DNA of 64,000 nucleotides from Paucisalibacillus algeriensis. GTDB taxonomy: Bacteria > Bacillota > Bacilli > Bacillales > Amphibacillaceae. The DNA lies in assembly GCF_000577245.1 (NCBI RefSeq), contig NZ_CBYO010000022.1, positions 620,001 to 684,000 of the forward strand, read 5' to 3'. Position 1 is the stretch's first letter. Every line of letters begins with the position of its first letter. Position numbers and translations under genes: made by a program. Of this stretch, positions 7,628 through 15,443 are shown one piece after another. The notes under the pieces were generated by a model. It saw nothing but the letters and a program-made list of their open reading frames with translations, searched no databases and was not told where the DNA came from.

Positions 7628-9325
7628 TTATTTAAAGTTATATTCAGTAACGATTTTCTCTCTACCTGTAACTAAATCATTATAGTACTCATACAGATTA
7701 ACTCCTAAATAGGAACCAGCTATATTAAATACATTATGGTAACCTAAGTTCTGTAGAGCCATGACCATGTTATAGCTTCGTTGACCAGAGCGACAATGAA
7801 CATAAACTGGTCGATCAGTTGGAATTTCATCCAATCTATCTCTAAACTCACTCAAAGGAATATTAACGGCATTTATTAAGTGCCCTGCGGCAAATTCATT
7901 CTCTTCACGCGCATCAATAATAAAGGCATAGTTCTCAACTAATTCACGAACCTGAAAAACTTTTACCTCACTATATCTCCCGTGTAGTTGGTTTAATCCA
8001 ACTAATGCTGCGTGATTAACTACATCCTTTGCTGTACCTAGCATTGGCGAGTATGTTAACTCTAAGTCCTTTAGATCTTCAATTGTTCCATCCATTATAA
8101 TCATAGTAGCAATCACATCAATACGCTTATCGACATTCCCTTTTCCAATCGCTTGTGCACCTAGAATTTTACCTGTTGGTATTTCATACACTAATTTAAA
8201 ATGCATGACATTACTATTTGGCATTAATCCAACTTTATCTCCTGGCATGATATATACAAAATCATGGCTAATACCTGCAGCTTCAGCGGTTCTTGCGTTT
8301 AAACCTGTTGATGCTGCATTTAGATCGAATAGATGAATGGAAGATGATCCAATTACTCCTAGGTTTCTGGTTGGATTACCATATATATGATTGGCTACCG
8401 CTCTTGCTTGTTTTTGAGCTGGTCCGGCTAAAGCTAAGCGTGTTGGCTTATTCAATAAACGGTGATACACCTCAATAGCATCTCCAACTGCATAGATATC
8501 TGGGTCACTAGTAACATAATTAGCGTTTACTTTTATGGCACCAGTTTCACCAATTACAAGTCCTGCATCTTCTGCTAGTCTTGTTTCAGGTCTCACTCCA
8601 ATTGCTAGAACGACTGCTTGTGCATCGATTTTTTTACCAGATTGTGTTTCAATAAAACCTTCACCAATCTTTTCTAAACCATCATTCACAACTAGATTAA
8701 TACCATGGTCAATCATTTCCTTATGAAGGATTTGTGCCATGTCATAGTCAAATGGTGTCATAATTTGGTTTGCAAATTCTACTAAGGATACGTTGTAATC
8801 TGCTAGACGAAGATTTTCTGCCACTTCTACACCGATAAAACCGCCACCAATAACTGCTATATCTTTGACTTCTTTGTCTAACATATTAGCATTGAGTTGT
8901 TGAATATCCACTACATTTCGAACAGTAAACACATTCGGATTGTTAATACCTTCGATTTTACTTGGACGAATAGGGGAGGCTCCTGGTGAAAGAATTAGTT
9001 TATCATAAGTCTCTTCGTAAGTAGTATCTGTTGCATAATTCTTAACTGTGATTGTTTTTTCCTCACGATTAATCTTGATTACCTCACTATGAACCCTGGC
9101 ATCAATATTGTAACGCTTCTTAAATGTTTCTGGGTCCATTAATACTAACGATTCACTATTTTCTACAATCCCACTTAAATAATAGGGTAAAGAACAGTTA
9201 GAAAAAGATACATGTGGTCCCTTTTCAAACATAATAACTTCTGCATGCTCATCTAATCTTCTCACTCTTGCAGCAGTAGATGCCCCACCTGCTACTCCAC
9301 CAACTACTAAAATTCGTTTTGCCAT
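7628..9325 (-). CDS. CoA-disulfide reductase/NADH oxidase-like flavoenzyme fused to rhodanese
   Basis: 565 residues. Residues 1-450 are a pyridine nucleotide-disulfide oxidoreductase: FAD fold GGVAGGASTAARVRR, the single redox-active Cys44 in SFSNCSLPYYLSG, a second dinucleotide fold IAVIGGGFIGVEVAENL, and IYAVGDAIEV. Residues about 465-560 are a rhodanese domain with CRSGQRS (Cys511). The architecture matches CoADR-Rhod/Npsr enzymes, which reduce CoA disulfides, CoA persulfides or polysulfides with NAD(P)H. Two CstR-like operators upstream put it under the persulfide repressor. ATG follows AAGGGAGTGC. Cytoplasmic. Confidence 0.93.
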   Translation of the reverse strand: MAKRILVVGGVAGGASTAARVRRLDEHAEVIMFEKGPHVSFSNCSLPYYLSGIVENSESLVLMDPETFKKRYNIDARVHSEVIKINREEKTITVKNYATDTTYEETYDKLILSPGASPIRPSKIEGINNPNVFTVRNVVDIQQLNANMLDKEVKDIAVIGGGFIGVEVAENLRLADYNVSLVEFANQIMTPFDYDMAQILHKEMIDHGINLVVNDGLEKIGEGFIETQSGKKIDAQAVVLAIGVRPETRLAEDAGLVIGETGAIKVNANYVTSDPDIYAVGDAIEVYHRLLNKPTRLALAGPAQKQARAVANHIYGNPTRNLGVIGSSSIHLFDLNAASTGLNARTAEAAGISHDFVYIMPGDKVGLMPNSNVMHFKLVYEIPTGKILGAQAIGKGNVDKRIDVIATMIIMDGTIEDLKDLELTYSPMLGTAKDVVNHAALVGLNQLHGRYSEVKVFQVRELVENYAFIIDAREENEFAAGHLINAVNIPLSEFRDRLDEIPTDRPVYVHCRSGQRSYNMVMALQNLGYHNVFNIAGSYLGVNLYEYYNDLVTGREKIVTEYNFK

Positions 9326-9372
9326 AATACAGCACTCCCTTTAACTTTATAAATAAAAACCTGAGTCCTACA

Positions 9373-9498
9373 TTAATATATCAAGTAAAAATTTGACCGG
9401 AGTCCAGCTATCATAAAGGCTAAAATAATCTGTAGGATTCGTGTGCTAATTTTCTTGCCAACTTTTGCTTCAAGTAATGTTGCCAGTGTATCATTCAG
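9373..9498 (-). pseudogene. TauE/SafE (TSUP) sulfite exporter, C-terminal remnant
   Basis: An open stretch of 41 codons reads LNDTLATLLEAKVGKKISTR, then ILQIILAFMIAGLRSNFYLIY and a stop. The segment LEAKVGKKISTRxLQIILAFMIAGLR matches the last cytoplasmic loop and helix of TauE/SafE (TSUP) permeases, where GAxxGxKIS/TxRxL is typical. It starts directly after an in-frame stop and has no start codon or RBS; the rest of a roughly 260-residue permease is absent. In Staphylococcus aureus a tauE gene belongs to the CstR regulon, which makes this remnant fitting here. Confidence 0.6.
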
Positions 9499-9541
9499 TT
9501 ACCTATTTTTTTCAAAAAAACATTAATTGCTGACAACCCTT

Positions 9542-9559
9542 TATACCCACACGGGTATC
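9542..9559 (-). promoter_or_regulatory. CstR-like operator, proximal of two before the flavoenzyme gene
   Basis: ATACCC-ACAC-GGGTAT, an exact 6+6 dyad with 4-base spacer, 217 bases before the 9325 start, between the gene and the second site at 9665. Confidence 0.72.
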
Positions 9560-9664
9560 AAATTTAGCAATAAAATAGTCGTTACATAAAAACGACGGTT
9601 TATGGAATGCCTTTTACATGTTCTCACTAAATTAGCTCGTGTAAATCAATCACACGACCCATGA

Positions 9665-9682
9665 TATACCCCTAGGGGTAAA
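9665..9682 (-). promoter_or_regulatory. CstR-like operator, distal of two before the flavoenzyme gene
   Basis: TACCCC-TA-GGGGTA, a perfect 14-base palindrome, shares the ATACCC-N4-GGGTA core with the other sites. It lies about 340 bases before the 9325 start, where the promoter of a lost tauE-like gene would be expected. Confidence 0.72.
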
Positions 9683-9791
9683 ATGTCAACCATCTTATCT
9701 TCTTAATTTTAAATGAACTTTTCTCTGATGTTTTGTTTGGTAATTTTTATGGTATGTTATCTAGGTTTATGCACAAGTGCCACGGGGACGG

Positions 9792-10877
9792 CTATTCCAG
9801 CGGCAATCGAAACCAAAAAGTGTGCACATTCCCTTTTGATTTTACACCTATTGTACCACGGTGATGCTCAATAATTTCTTTTGATATTGCGAGTCCTAAT
9901 CCAGACCCTCCAATTTCACGTGATCTAGAATGATCGATACGATAAAAACGTTCAAAAATTCGTTCCTGGTCTGCTTCTGGAATGGGTTTTCCAGGACCAG
10001 TTACAGAAAGCTTGTATTCATCCCGAATAATTACTCCTATTATTTTAATGGTTCCTGATTCCTCGTAATAGCGAATAGCGTTGTCCAGTAGGTTACTAAT
10101 TACCTGTGAAAGTGCACCGTTATTCACGGTAACCATGCTACATTGAACATCTACTTCTACTTTTATTTTTTTTTGTTTTAAAACCCAACGAAACATATCT
10201 ACAGATTGCTCCACAAGTTTCTTCAAATTAACAGGAAATTTTTCCGAAAAGGTTTGGGTCGAGACGTAATCCCATTCTTTTAATTGTTCCATTTGCTCTA
10301 CTAATTGCACAAGCCGCTTTGACTCCTCATACAGTGACTGGTATAGCGTTTCGTCCGCTTCAATTACTCCATTTTGTAATGCAAGAAGATACCCATTCAA
10401 ATTGGATAATGGCGTACGAAATTCATGCGAAAAGTCAGATACTAATTTCTGTCGATGTTGCTCATTATCCTTTAATTGATTAATCAAATCGTTAAATTGA
10501 TGGATAAGTTCTCCAATTTCCCCCTCTGGTTTCACACGAATAGGGTCTGGATAATTCCCTAGCTTCATTTGTTTCGTGGATTGAATTAAATCCCTCAATG
10601 GACGAATCATCTTTCTTGTCAAATAAAAATGCGTCATACTTCCGATAATGATTGTTGAAATACTAAAAATCCATAAATATTGAAAGAGGGTAGCTTCGAA
10701 CTGTGCTTGTTTTAGGCTACTCATCGTAACTAAACCGTCTGCTAAAATACAGGCAGTATTATAAATTGCCCAACTACTCAAGCCAATAAATGAAGTAATG
10801 ACTAGTATATTAATAAAGGTCAATCGAAAAAGAAATTGTTTCGGAAGCAATACATTTTGAATTTTATTCAGTAACAA
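9792..10877 (-). CDS. Membrane sensor histidine kinase
   Basis: 361 residues: two membrane helices (about 18-40 and 66-84) around a very short external loop, a HAMP domain (85-140), the dimerisation/phosphoacceptor motif FSHEFRTPL (His151) and an ATPase domain with NLLDNAIRYY, FERFYRID and GGSGLGLAI. The G1 box reads VTGPGKPIP, with Gly where most kinases have the adenine-binding Asp. It overlaps the response regulator gene by 14 bases and starts at TTG, so it is translationally coupled. The small external loop suggests sensing of a membrane or redox signal. It ends the operon with ccdA and a TlpA-like gene. Confidence 0.9.
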   Translation of the reverse strand: MLLNKIQNVLLPKQFLFRLTFINILVITSFIGLSSWAIYNTACILADGLVTMSSLKQAQFEATLFQYLWIFSISTIIIGSMTHFYLTRKMIRPLRDLIQSTKQMKLGNYPDPIRVKPEGEIGELIHQFNDLINQLKDNEQHRQKLVSDFSHEFRTPLSNLNGYLLALQNGVIEADETLYQSLYEESKRLVQLVEQMEQLKEWDYVSTQTFSEKFPVNLKKLVEQSVDMFRWVLKQKKIKVEVDVQCSMVTVNNGALSQVISNLLDNAIRYYEESGTIKIIGVIIRDEYKLSVTGPGKPIPEADQERIFERFYRIDHSRSREIGGSGLGLAISKEIIEHHRGTIGVKSKGNVHTFWFRLPLE

Positions 10878-11547
10878 ATCTATACCCCATTCCTCGAACG
10901 GTAATAATTCGCTTAGGTGAAGCAGGATCTTCTTCTACTTTTCTTCGTAGTTTCTTAATATGTGCATCAATTGTACGATCAAGAATAATTTTTTCAGAAT
11001 AAGGATAAAGCTGGTCTATTAAATTCTCTCTTGAAATAACTGTATTCGGATTTTCCATCATATAATATAGAAGATTGAATTCGTGCTTCGTAAGCTTTAA
11101 CTCTTGATTATAAAGCAGCACCTCTCCTTTTCTAGGCTTTATACATAAACCATTGTAAGCAATCTTTTGGCAAAACTGGCCTGTACGACGTAAAACAGCC
11201 TCTACATGTGCTACAAGTTCATCCGGATCAAAGGGCTTCACCAAATAATCATCGGCACCAAGATTTAATCCGTTGATTTTATCCTCTGTTCGCGATTTTG
11301 CTGAAAGCATAATAATGGAAACCTCATTCCGCTCTTGCTTGCGAACCCAAGTTGTAAATTCTTCCCCACTTACCTTAGGAAGCATTAGGTCTAAAATGAT
11401 TAAACAGGGATGTTCTGTTAAAAAGACATCTTTTGCTGCTTCACCATCTGGAGCTTCTAGCACATCGTATCCAGCTTTACTTAAATATATGCTGATTAGT
11501 TTACGAATCATTAAGTCATCTTCTACCACTAGAATTGTTTGCTTCAT
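10864..11547 (-). CDS. OmpR/PhoB-family response regulator
   Basis: 227 residues. The receiver domain has the acidic pair (VVEDD), phosphoacceptor Asp53 in LIILDLMLPKVSG, and the conserved Lys in ADDYLVKPF. The C-terminal winged helix is of OmpR type (KLTKHEFNLLYYMMENPNTVISRENL, then DRTIDAHIKKLRRKVEEDP, then GMGYRF). It partners the overlapping histidine kinase and follows the TlpA-like gene by 39 bases. Targets are unknown; autoregulation of the ccdA-type operon is plausible. ATG follows AGAGGTGAGG. Confidence 0.94.
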   Translation of the reverse strand: MKQTILVVEDDLMIRKLISIYLSKAGYDVLEAPDGEAAKDVFLTEHPCLIILDLMLPKVSGEEFTTWVRKQERNEVSIIMLSAKSRTEDKINGLNLGADDYLVKPFDPDELVAHVEAVLRRTGQFCQKIAYNGLCIKPRKGEVLLYNQELKLTKHEFNLLYYMMENPNTVISRENLIDQLYPYSEKIILDRTIDAHIKKLRRKVEEDPASPKRIITVRGMGYRFVTE

Positions 11548-11586
11548 CCTCTCACCTCTTGCCCATTATAATACTATATAAGAAGA

Positions 11587-12180
11587 TCACTCCATCTTCT
11601 CAAACTCTTGCACCATTAAGTCATAATTCATTGCACCAAGTGCCTTATAACTGATAATACCCTTGGAATCAACCATATAGGTAGTTGGAATTGGTTGTAT
11701 CATATAAAGAGTTGCCACATCAAGATTAGAATCCATTAAGATAGGAAATGTTAATTTATATTCATCAGAAAAACTCTCTACATCTTCAATACTAGTTTCC
11801 GTATCTGTTAAATTAATTGCTAAAATAACAATATCTTTATCTTGATGAAACTGCTCCATATCGGGCATTTCTGCTCGACAAGGCGGACACCATGTTGCCC
11901 AAAAGTTAATCATTACACGGTTCCCACGAAAGTCTGATAGTTTCACATTATCACCCGTTAAAGTTTGCAACTGAAAGTCTGGTGCCTTGTTTCCAACTTT
12001 CAACCCAATAACTGGCTCATTGTTTTCTTCGGCCTCTCCCTTTTTGGTATCATCTGCTATTTCTTGTCCTTCAACTACGTTTCCACCCTGGTCTGCTATT
12101 TTTCCTTTCGAGTCCACAAAATCAAAAACTGCCCAACCTAACATACCGATAATCACGACTATAAGAATCCATTTTTTCAT
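11587..12180 (-). CDS. TlpA/ResA-like membrane-anchored thiol-disulfide oxidoreductase
   Basis: 197 residues: an N-terminal signal anchor (residues 4-20), an acidic low-complexity linker (30-55), then a thioredoxin fold of the AhpC/TSA-TlpA class with NFWATWCPPCRAEMP (Cys98/Cys101) and the cis-Pro motif IQPIPTTYMVDSKG. The domain faces outside and reduces or oxidises cysteines in exported proteins, as ResA does for apocytochrome c. It directly follows a CcdA gene (18 bases), which would supply electrons. No cytochrome gene is nearby, so the client protein is unknown. ATG follows CAGGAGGTAATC. Confidence 0.9.
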   Translation of the reverse strand: MKKWILIVVIIGMLGWAVFDFVDSKGKIADQGGNVVEGQEIADDTKKGEAEENNEPVIGLKVGNKAPDFQLQTLTGDNVKLSDFRGNRVMINFWATWCPPCRAEMPDMEQFHQDKDIVILAINLTDTETSIEDVESFSDEYKLTFPILMDSNLDVATLYMIQPIPTTYMVDSKGIISYKALGAMNYDLMVQEFEKME

Positions 12181-12198
12181 TGAGATTACCTCCTGAAT

Positions 12199-12957
12199 TT
12201 ATCCTAATCTTGCTAACCATGTATCTTGAACTAAATCCAACAAAAACCCTGAAATACGTGGCATTAATCCAAAGAAAAGAACTAATCCCATGATAATCAT
12301 TAAGACTGCACCGAATTTCATAATAAGTTGACTGTGTCGGACAATCCACCTCGTTTTTCCAATGAAAAACGTTAGAATAAGAAACGGAATGGAAAAACCG
12401 ACGACATACATAAGTGTATAAAATATCCCTTGACCAGGGTTACTAGCAGCGAGGAACAGGATAGAACCAAATATAGGTCCGATACAAGGTGTCCATCCTG
12501 CAGCAAATCCTAATCCAATAAAGAATGTTCCTACATACCCTACCGGTTTCTTCGTGTAATGGAAGCATCGTTCTCTCATAAGCGATGGAATAGAAATCCA
12601 TCCAGCTATGAATAAGCCCATGATAATAATAAAGACTCCCGCAATCCGTTGAATCAGCAAACCTGAATCTCCTATTAAGAGTTGTTGTGCCCATTGCCCT
12701 AAAAAGGAAGCACTTGCACCTAAGCTAAGAAATACTAACGAAACGGCTAATAGAAAGAAGAAGGAGTGGGTAAATAACTGCCGAACCATCCTACTACTCT
12801 TATTACTCTGTAATTCTTTTACACTAATGCCAGTTATGTATGACATATAGGCTGGAAAGATTGGTAATACGCAAGGTGATAAAAAAGATAACGCTCCGGC
12901 TCCAATCGCTAATAGCATCCCAGCAAGTAGCATCGTATCTGTCTCAATAATACCCAT
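12199..12957 (-). CDS. ccdA: CcdA-family transmembrane electron carrier
   Basis: About 252 residues, six or more membrane helices. The two redox cysteines sit in the conserved contexts SPCVLPIFPAYMSY and AAGWTPCIGPIFGSIL. CcdA/DsbD-type proteins move reducing equivalents from cytoplasmic thioredoxin to extracytoplasmic thioredoxin-like proteins such as the TlpA/ResA-like product of the next gene. ATG at 12957 shares one base with the stop of the preceding gene (TAATG), so translation is coupled. The family is slightly longer here than the usual 235 residues. Confidence 0.93.
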   Translation of the reverse strand: MGIIETDTMLLAGMLLAIGAGALSFLSPCVLPIFPAYMSYITGISVKELQSNKSSRMVRQLFTHSFFFLLAVSLVFLSLGASASFLGQWAQQLLIGDSGLLIQRIAGVFIIIMGLFIAGWISIPSLMRERCFHYTKKPVGYVGTFFIGLGFAAGWTPCIGPIFGSILFLAASNPGQGIFYTLMYVVGFSIPFLILTFFIGKTRWIVRHSQLIMKFGAVLMIIMGLVLFFGLMPRISGFLLDLVQDTWLARLG

Positions 12958-13610
12958 TATGCATCCCACTTTCTTATTTTATAAGCTAGACTAATAACAC
13001 AAGTAATGAAAAACACCCCAACAAACCATGGTGCCATTATATAACCAAAGACGGTTACGAAAGGTTGAATAATCCCTAAAAGAATCATTCCAATTGACCA
13101 AGCTGTAACCATGACCATCAATAACATCCTGACCTTCATGCGCTCACGGAGGAAAAAGTATAATCCAATTAGAAGTGCTATTAAGATTAAATTACCAAAA
13201 GCAAATCGATTATCCTCTATAACAAATTGAATAAATTCGTATACAAACGATCCGATAAGAAATACATGAACAAAGGATTCCAATAAAGGCAGTACCATCA
13301 TGTTTTTTCGTTTCGATTTATATAAAAGTAATATTGCGGTAAGTACAGTAGCAAAATAAAATGCTTTCGAATTACTTGGATATGCAAGAATTGATAAAGG
13401 ATCGGATATAAAAATGGTAAGATTTAATACAATCTTTCCAACCCAGATAAAGATTATAAAATTGATTAGGTGCGACATTATCTCCTCTATATGTTTTTTC
13501 TTTTGGTCCTTGGTTAGATCATTATTACTAAATAGATAAAAGGAAAGGAATCCAATCGCTATACTAAAGGCTATGATACCTATTGTGGTTAATTTGCTTG
13601 CTATCGACAT
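12957..13610 (-). CDS. Polytopic membrane protein of unknown function
   Basis: 217 residues with about six or seven membrane helices and few conserved polar motifs; Trp56 and several Phe/Tyr lie at helix ends. I do not recognise the family. It is the first gene of the operon with ccdA, a TlpA/ResA-like gene and a two-component system, and overlaps ccdA by one base. Its expression is therefore tied to the thiol-transfer proteins and it may be a subunit or substrate of that system. ATG is preceded by GAGGAAACA. Confidence 0.7.
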   Translation of the reverse strand: MSIASKLTTIGIIAFSIAIGFLSFYLFSNNDLTKDQKKKHIEEIMSHLINFIIFIWVGKIVLNLTIFISDPLSILAYPSNSKAFYFATVLTAILLLYKSKRKNMMVLPLLESFVHVFLIGSFVYEFIQFVIEDNRFAFGNLILIALLIGLYFFLRERMKVRMLLMVMVTAWSIGMILLGIIQPFVTVFGYIMAPWFVGVFFITCVISLAYKIRKWDA

Positions 13611-13972
13611 CCATGTTTCCTCACTTTCAAAACTCTGTCCTATTGTATCGTACCCGCCTAATGTGAAAGTTTGATGAAAAGGTGTAATATAAATATAAAA
13701 AAAGAACCATCAAGGTAGTTGGAATATCTACCTAAACGATTCCATACAAAAGTTCTAGTTAAATTCTCCGAAATTACTACCTCGTCGTTCCACTTTAACC
13801 TGCAAGCAGTCATATTCATTACATCATAGCCTTTGATTTCATTAGAAAGCTACATGAATTACTGCATCTTCCAGCAGAAATATCAGTCAAACATCAGTTC
13901 AAATCTACTATTATCATAGCTTCTCATTCATTTGAAACGAACATCTTTATTTAGATGTATATGGAAGTGCTT
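13611..13972. other. Intergenic region between the MFS gene and the ccdA operon
   Basis: 362 bases. They contain an imperfect hairpin around 13700-13735 (GGTAG...CTACC on both strands, followed some bases later by seven T on the minus strand), which may end the MFS transcript, and presumably the promoter of the 13610 operon. No CstR-like dyad and no credible ORF are seen. Confidence 0.4.
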
Positions 13973-15244
13973 CTATTTATCACTTTTGAGAACAAATAAA
14001 ACGGCTGGAACTAGTAACAAGGATATTACACCGCTTCCTACTGATAATACTGCAAAGCTAGAACCTGCCACAACCATGCCAGATAAAGCACCACCAGCTG
14101 CACCTGATAACGCTATAAGGACGTCTACTGTCCCTTGTACTTTTGCACGATTGGAAGGTGTTGTACCGTCAACAATTAATGTTGTTCCACTAATTAAACC
14201 AAAATTCCATCCTAGACCTAAGAGAATTAATGCAATCGTTAACAGAGTCAATGATTCTGTTGGTGCATATGCTGCTAACACCCCTGAAATGAGCAAGGTG
14301 ATACCAGCTGCAATCGCCATTGTTTTACGTCCAATTTTATCCACTAGGACACCTGTTATTAGGGATGGTAAATACATGGCTCCGATATGAAATCCAATGA
14401 TTAACCCTACTGCTGAAAGGCCATGACCATGCCCTCCCATGTGTACTGGAGTCATAGTCATTACTGCCACCATAACAATTTGCGTGACCACCATTACGGT
14501 TGCCCCAATAACAATAATATGTTTATTCAATTTTGGAGCTTCTACTGTCTGGTTATTAACTCTAGCTTCCACTTTTTTATTATTAACAGCAAGTGCTTGT
14601 GCTATTTTCAGTGGGTCTGGACGCAGTAGTACAAATAGGACCACACCTGCTAGGATAAAAGCAACCCCAGCCAAAATAAATGGCCCTGCTAATGATGGTA
14701 CGCCAATGGATAGTGCGAACTTGCTCATCACACCGACCAAGTTCGGCCCTGCTACCGCACCGAATGTCGTGGAAACCATCGCCATACTTACTGCAGTTGC
14801 ACGTTGTTTTTCACTCGCTAGATCTGTTCCAGCGTAACGAGCCTGCAAATTTGTAGCTGTACCCGCACCATAAACTAATAAAGCAATAAAAAGTAGAAGA
14901 ACATTATCGTAAATGGCCGAAATCACAACACCTACAGCACCAATACCACCAGTAATAAATCCCGAAGCCAGACCTATACGTCGGCCATAGCGTTGTGAGA
15001 TATTTCCGATGATTAGTGCTGCGACAGCTGAACCTAGTGTAAACAAAGCGATAGGAAGGCCGGCCAACGTGTTGGAGCCAAGCAAATCTTCCGCAAGTAA
15101 TGCACCTACTGTAATTCCCGCTGCCAATCCTGCACCGCCAAGAACCTGTGCAATAATTATGATAATAAGCGTGCGTTTATATAATTGTTTTTGTTTCTCG
15201 GAGTTATCTATATATGATTGAACTAAATCTTTCTGACTTTCCAT
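13973..15244 (-). CDS. MFS transporter under a CstR-like operator
   Basis: 423 residues, 12 membrane helices in two halves, with the MFS loop GNISQRYGRRIGLASG and its repeat GVLVDKIGRKTMAIAAG. A central loop between helices 6 and 7 is charged. A His/Gly-rich segment (TPVHMGGHGHGLS) lies at the helix 7-8 boundary. Substrate unknown. A promoter (TTGCAT-17-TATAAT) and a CstR-like operator sit directly upstream, so expression should respond to persulfides. Export of a sulfur compound (sulfite, thiosulfate or a thiol persulfide) is an inference that would explain loss of the nearby tauE. ATG follows AAGGGGGAAAC. Confidence 0.82.
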   Translation of the reverse strand: MESQKDLVQSYIDNSEKQKQLYKRTLIIIIIAQVLGGAGLAAGITVGALLAEDLLGSNTLAGLPIALFTLGSAVAALIIGNISQRYGRRIGLASGFITGGIGAVGVVISAIYDNVLLLFIALLVYGAGTATNLQARYAGTDLASEKQRATAVSMAMVSTTFGAVAGPNLVGVMSKFALSIGVPSLAGPFILAGVAFILAGVVLFVLLRPDPLKIAQALAVNNKKVEARVNNQTVEAPKLNKHIIVIGATVMVVTQIVMVAVMTMTPVHMGGHGHGLSAVGLIIGFHIGAMYLPSLITGVLVDKIGRKTMAIAAGITLLISGVLAAYAPTESLTLLTIALILLGLGWNFGLISGTTLIVDGTTPSNRAKVQGTVDVLIALSGAAGGALSGMVVAGSSFAVLSVGSGVISLLLVPAVLFVLKSDK

Positions 15245-15274
15245 AAACTTGTTTCCCCCTTACTACAACCCCAA

Positions 15275-15292
15275 TATACCCCAGCGGGTATA
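15275..15292 (-). promoter_or_regulatory. CstR-like operator upstream of the MFS gene
   Basis: ATACCC-CAGC-GGGTAT flanked by T/A, an exact 6+6 dyad. It begins 11 bases downstream of the -10 box at 15304-15309, thus at the expected transcription start, where a bound repressor would block initiation. Confidence 0.8.
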
Positions 15293-15303
15293 ATATCTAC
15301 ATC

Positions 15304-15332
15304 ATTATATACCTAAAATGTAAACTATGCAA
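15304..15332 (-). promoter_or_regulatory. Sigma-A-type promoter of the MFS gene
   Basis: On the minus strand TTGCAT (15332-15327) and TATAAT (15309-15304) are separated by 17 bases. The CstR-like dyad lies directly downstream. Confidence 0.7.
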
Positions 15333-15384
15333 CATACCTTTTCATTATAAAGAAAGCAACGTACGATAACTTATGGTTTTACAC

Positions 15385-15415
15385 AAAAAAAGCCGATTCC
15401 AAAATGAAATCAGCT
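15385..15415 (-). terminator. Rho-independent terminator after the gerAC remnant
   Basis: On the minus strand AGCTGATT and AATCGGCT pair (one G-U) around a 9-base loop and are followed by seven T. It lies just after the stop at 15444. Confidence 0.85.
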
Positions 15416-15443
15416 AATCGTCATAATAACAAGACCTAATAGA

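Larger units (their letters stand above)
9326..9791. other. Gene-free stretch with a TauE remnant and two CstR-like operators
   Basis: This 466-base gap between the flavoenzyme gene and the histidine kinase gene has no intact ORF. It holds a TauE/SafE-like C-terminal remnant (9373-9498) and two CstR-like dyads (9542-9559, 9665-9682). The layout suggests that a former exporter gene was deleted, leaving its regulatory sites in front of the flavoenzyme gene. Confidence 0.65.

Noticed and set aside
14423-14837. Plus-strand frames opposite the CstR-regulated MFS gene
   Set aside because: Typical shadow of a long hydrophobic gene; no ribosome binding site and low-complexity products.
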